DNA from: a virus
Length of the DNA stretch: 23,855 bases
Strand: one strand, 5' to 3'
IMG/VR virus record: IMGVR_UViG_3300047550_000206
Span: 1-23,855 of that record
The position numbers and the translations under genes were made by a program. Shown in pieces: positions 21,567 through 23,855 of the stretch (the first letter of the stretch is position 1; each line of letters starts with the position of its first letter). Below the pieces are notes generated by a model. The model worked only from the letters and a program-made list of their open reading frames with translations. It was not told where the DNA came from and did no database searches.

Positions 21567-23342
21567 TTAACCTCTAGTTACTACTCTTGCGTTTCCTTTG
21601 CCACCTGCTGTTAAACTTGTAAGAATTGATTGAATATCTGGGGCTTGTTGCTGAGGTAACTCAACTGGTTGGCCTTGAGAAGGGCCTCCTACTGGGGCAC
21701 CAGAGGGAGCAGGGGACGTTTGCTCAACCATAGGATTAGAAGCGCCAGCAGGAGGAACCTGTTGTTGCGGTGCAAAGGTGGCCTCAATAGCATCTTCTAA
21801 TGCTTGTCCCTTTTGGCGAGCCTTGATAACCGCAGCAATTTTATTTACCATATCTGATGGGTCTTGTCCCTGTGTCGCCATCGCTGGAATAGCCTGAGCC
21901 ATTGCTGTGATACCACTGAGTAACGCTGTACGCATATCCTCAATTTCAATCTTTTCAAGTTCTTGTGTTACGTTAACTGTAAATGGTAACTCACGCATAG
22001 CCATGTCTTTAGAGATTAACTTGCCTCCAAGAGCCTGTAGCATAAAGATAAGACCTTGGGCTGGGTTAAGTCCTGCCAACATTCCATAACGAACATCGGC
22101 TGAATAATCACCTTTAATGTCTTTAGTTGGTTTATATGTAATTTCATATGGTGAGCCTGAATCTACACCACGAATTGTTTTTTCTTCTGAAAAGATTGTT
22201 TCATCAATTTCAAAACAGATACTAATAACATCACGAAGTGCAGCAGCGAAAATTGCTTGGGCTGATTTAACTTGGGTATCAAATGCTCCCATAAGAGCCT
22301 GTACACCTTGACCAGTAACAATAGATGCATCAATGTTACCAGTACGTGATTCTGGATAACGAGCACCAACTCTAAGTTCTTGGTTAAGTAATGTTTGTTC
22401 TGTAAATGCACCTTGTGGTAGTGTAAGTTCTACACGTCGAACACCCGCTGGGTTGGCAGTACGGATAACCGCATCGCCACCCAACTGGAGTTCTTGTACA
22501 TCTTGTGGAAGTACAATTGGTGCCTGTACTGATTTCTCCGCTGCTTCCATTGCCAATAAGGCGAAACGGTTGCGGAGTAATTGAATTCCAAGTACATCAT
22601 CAAATTGTCCACGTAAGTCACCATCGATAGATGGTTTACGTGCTACAACTATCATCATCTTACCAAGAGGATTCTTGGCTTGTGATAAAATTAAATTATC
22701 TTTTGCTGGAACATATACAACTGATTGGTCTTTATCGTAGTAACGGATAATTTCTACTTGACCATTTAGGTCTTGCTTATATCCCATTCCGCCAAGCAGT
22801 ATGTTATCATACTCTGGGAATTGTGCTACTAACTCGCCAAGTGTCATTGTGTAACGTTTTGCAAACGCAACGCATCGTCCATAGCGGTCAAACTCTGGGT
22901 ACGCACCAATTGGATTTTCTATACGGATGCGAGGAAGTTTTGCTTCATCATCTAACTCTACAATAAATGGAACGAAACCGTAGGTTATATACCAGTCTGC
23001 TCCTGAGTACATTTGGACCGAGAGGTCTGAGTGTGAAAAATAATTACTAGCAATACGAGTACGCTTATCGGCAAAAGTACGAGCACGGTCACTGACCTGA
23101 TTAGCGGCTGAACAGTTAACCGCAGGAAGAGGTGCCATAACCTCTGAAAGGTCCCTGGCAACGATATCAATAAAATTTGCCACGACATTAGCGTCTACTC
23201 CATCTGGAAAGAAATCTGGGTATACTTCAGAAATTTTACCTTTACGGACAGCAAGGACATCTAGATTGCGAGCATCTCTCTCGCTATTACGATATCGAAG
23301 AGATTGAACTCGTGCTGATATCTGTTCAATTGTTAATGCCAT
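21567..23342 (-). CDS. portal protein, 591 residues
   Basis: Located between the terminase end and the protease-like gene, with the size usual for portals. The N-terminal helical part (LTIEQISARVQSLRYRNSER) is followed by 'YPDFFPDGVDANVVANFIDI'. A helix with 'DKRTRIASNYFSHSDLSVQM' leads to the aromatic 'GADWYITYGFVPFIVE', a wing-type beta core. 'IRIENPIGAYPEFDRYGRCV' and 'NPLGKMMIVVARKPSIDGDL' precede 'GQFDDVLGIQLLRNRFALLA', the region of the crown and tunnel helices. The C-terminal 80 residues are Pro/Gln/Gly-rich and flexible (FAPQQQVPPAGASNPMVEQT), common at portal C-termini. It forms the ring at the head vertex through which DNA enters and leaves. Preceded by AGGA; the next gene starts 13 bases after its stop. 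Confidence 0.88.
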   Translation of the reverse strand: MALTIEQISARVQSLRYRNSERDARNLDVLAVRKGKISEVYPDFFPDGVDANVVANFIDIVARDLSEVMAPLPAVNCSAANQVSDRARTFADKRTRIASNYFSHSDLSVQMYSGADWYITYGFVPFIVELDDEAKLPRIRIENPIGAYPEFDRYGRCVAFAKRYTMTLGELVAQFPEYDNILLGGMGYKQDLNGQVEIIRYYDKDQSVVYVPAKDNLILSQAKNPLGKMMIVVARKPSIDGDLRGQFDDVLGIQLLRNRFALLAMEAAEKSVQAPIVLPQDVQELQLGGDAVIRTANPAGVRRVELTLPQGAFTEQTLLNQELRVGARYPESRTGNIDASIVTGQGVQALMGAFDTQVKSAQAIFAAALRDVISICFEIDETIFSEEKTIRGVDSGSPYEITYKPTKDIKGDYSADVRYGMLAGLNPAQGLIFMLQALGGKLISKDMAMRELPFTVNVTQELEKIEIEDMRTALLSGITAMAQAIPAMATQGQDPSDMVNKIAAVIKARQKGQALEDAIEATFAPQQQVPPAGASNPMVEQTSPAPSGAPVGGPSQGQPVELPQQQAPDIQSILTSLTAGGKGNARVVTRG

Positions 23343-23356
23343 TTACGTCCTAACGA

Positions 23357-23623
23357 TTATTTACGCTTGTTTTTATTTGCTTCTTCTACTTGACGCTTAA
23401 TACTTTCTTTTACCGCTGGAACTTGTGTGAATCCACCAGTTGCTGCGCCAGCACCTGCAAGTTTTGCAACACCTTTTGCTTGAATTTTTGCTAAAGAAGG
23501 AGTGTTGTAAACTGGATTTACGCTTTTGCCACCAACACCAGTAATGCCACCCGCTGCTCTTGTTGCAAGTTTTTTTGCTACTGCTCTTACAGCAATACCT
23601 GCTGCAATCATTGGAAGTGCCAT
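23357..23623 (-). CDS. 88-residue small basic, Ala/Gly-rich protein
   Basis: AAGGATA, overlapping the terminase stop region, stands before the ATG. Residues 1-25 are mildly hydrophobic and basic (MALPMIAAGIAVRAVAKKLA). The middle is Gly/Ala-rich (GITGVGGKSVNPVYNTPSLA; LAGAGAATGGFTQVPAVKES) and the C-terminus is a charged helix (IKRQVEEANKNKRK). The first helix could touch membrane but is too short and too basic to be called a clear transmembrane segment. It sits between terminase and portal, where small accessory head proteins are common. Not assigned to a family. Confidence 0.75.
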   Translation of the reverse strand: MALPMIAAGIAVRAVAKKLATRAAGGITGVGGKSVNPVYNTPSLAKIQAKGVAKLAGAGAATGGFTQVPAVKESIKRQVEEANKNKRK

Positions 23624-23632
23624 AGTATATCC

Positions 23633-23855
23633 TTATCCGTAAGTTTTTTGCCATTGCTCTGCAAAGGCCTCGTCTAAATTAAGTGAACCACGTCCAGCCT
23701 TTTGCGCTCTGGTAGCCCATCTGTTATTCTGGTATTGACCAATCTTGCTTGATGTTTGCATAAGTTCTCTACATCGAATAACAGCAAACCATAAGGCCAT
23801 TACACAGTCAGTAGGGTTCTTAGTGTCAGGCTTCCAAATGATAAGTTGCTGCACT
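23633..23855 (-). CDS. terL: terminase large subunit, C-terminal end only (5' part beyond window)
   Basis: Open to the right window edge, so only about the last 73 codons are here; a GTG near the edge is more likely an internal Val than a start. The sequence reads 'LIIWKPDTKNPTDCVMALWF' and 'AVIRCRELMQTSSKIGQYQN'. The 'NPTDCVMALWFAVIRC' block matches the C-terminal nuclease-domain end of large terminases, where an Asp near a hydrophobic helix (D-x-VMALW-x-A) closes the RNase-H-like fold. It is followed by a polar tail 'GRGSLNLDEAFAEQWQKTYG'. Its place directly before a portal gene agrees. In phages this subunit cuts concatemeric DNA and drives packaging. The ATPase part cannot be judged from this window. 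Confidence 0.75.
   Translation of the reverse strand, partial: VQQLIIWKPDTKNPTDCVMALWFAVIRCRELMQTSSKIGQYQNNRWATRAQKAGRGSLNLDEAFAEQWQKTYG

Noticed and set aside
1-23855. tRNA genes, CRISPR arrays, insertion sequences or attachment sites
   Set aside because: No cloverleaf-like segment, regularly spaced repeat, transposase or integrase was seen; nearly all bases are explained by coding sequence.

Overview
The window reads as one continuous stretch of a tailed-bacteriophage structural gene cluster. Every gene I can support lies on the minus strand, so transcription runs from the right edge (23855) to the left edge (1). The DNA is AT-rich, genes are packed with gaps of mostly 0-30 bases, and at least eleven neighbouring pairs share a TAATG stop/start overlap, which is typical of phage late operons. 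No tRNA, integrase, insertion sequence, CRISPR array or bacterial housekeeping gene is visible. The protein types (tail fibres with repeated collar-like modules, clusters of very small lysine-rich proteins, an HK97-fold-like capsid protein) resemble those of uncultured aquatic phages. An actinobacterial host is possible, because the large internal proteins and the proteasome-like protease fit that style, but the sequence does not prove it.

Layout in transcription order. 23855-21567: the C-terminal end of the large terminase, a small basic protein and the portal. 21553-21011: a proteasome/HslV-type Ntn-hydrolase in the place where a prohead protease is expected. 21002-13108: four proteins that are probably internal or minor virion proteins (143, 1763, 305 and 417 residues); the 1763-residue protein alone takes up over a fifth of the window. 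13107-12986: the only gap longer than 100 bases. 12985-11528: scaffold and major capsid protein. 11467-9503: an 89-residue protein followed by eight small proteins, seven of them clearly basic; two (47 and 49 residues) are easily missed. 9501-7569: a glycosyltransferase-like protein, a small repeat protein and a candidate head-tail connector. 7560-1707: a 669-residue tail fibre, a small beta protein, four consecutive paralogous small proteins ending in a Phe-x-Leu-Tyr-Gly-Ile motif, a short helical protein, a second fibre-like protein and a second short helical protein. 1694-1: a large, GTG-started beta-rich tail protein cut by the window edge.

Working together, the right part packages DNA and builds the head (terminase, portal, scaffold, capsid, protease). 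The middle part probably supplies proteins loaded inside the head for DNA delivery. The left part builds a short tail and its receptor-binding apparatus. No tape-measure, tube or sheath gene was recognised, so a podovirus-like virion is the more likely reading, though genes beyond the left edge could change this.

The most interesting points are the Ntn-hydrolase with its catalytic Thr/Asp/Lys in place, the tandem array of paralogous tail-tip proteins with near-identical gene seams, the duplicated 123-base module shared by two fibre genes, the giant internal protein, and the cluster of lysine-rich microproteins.
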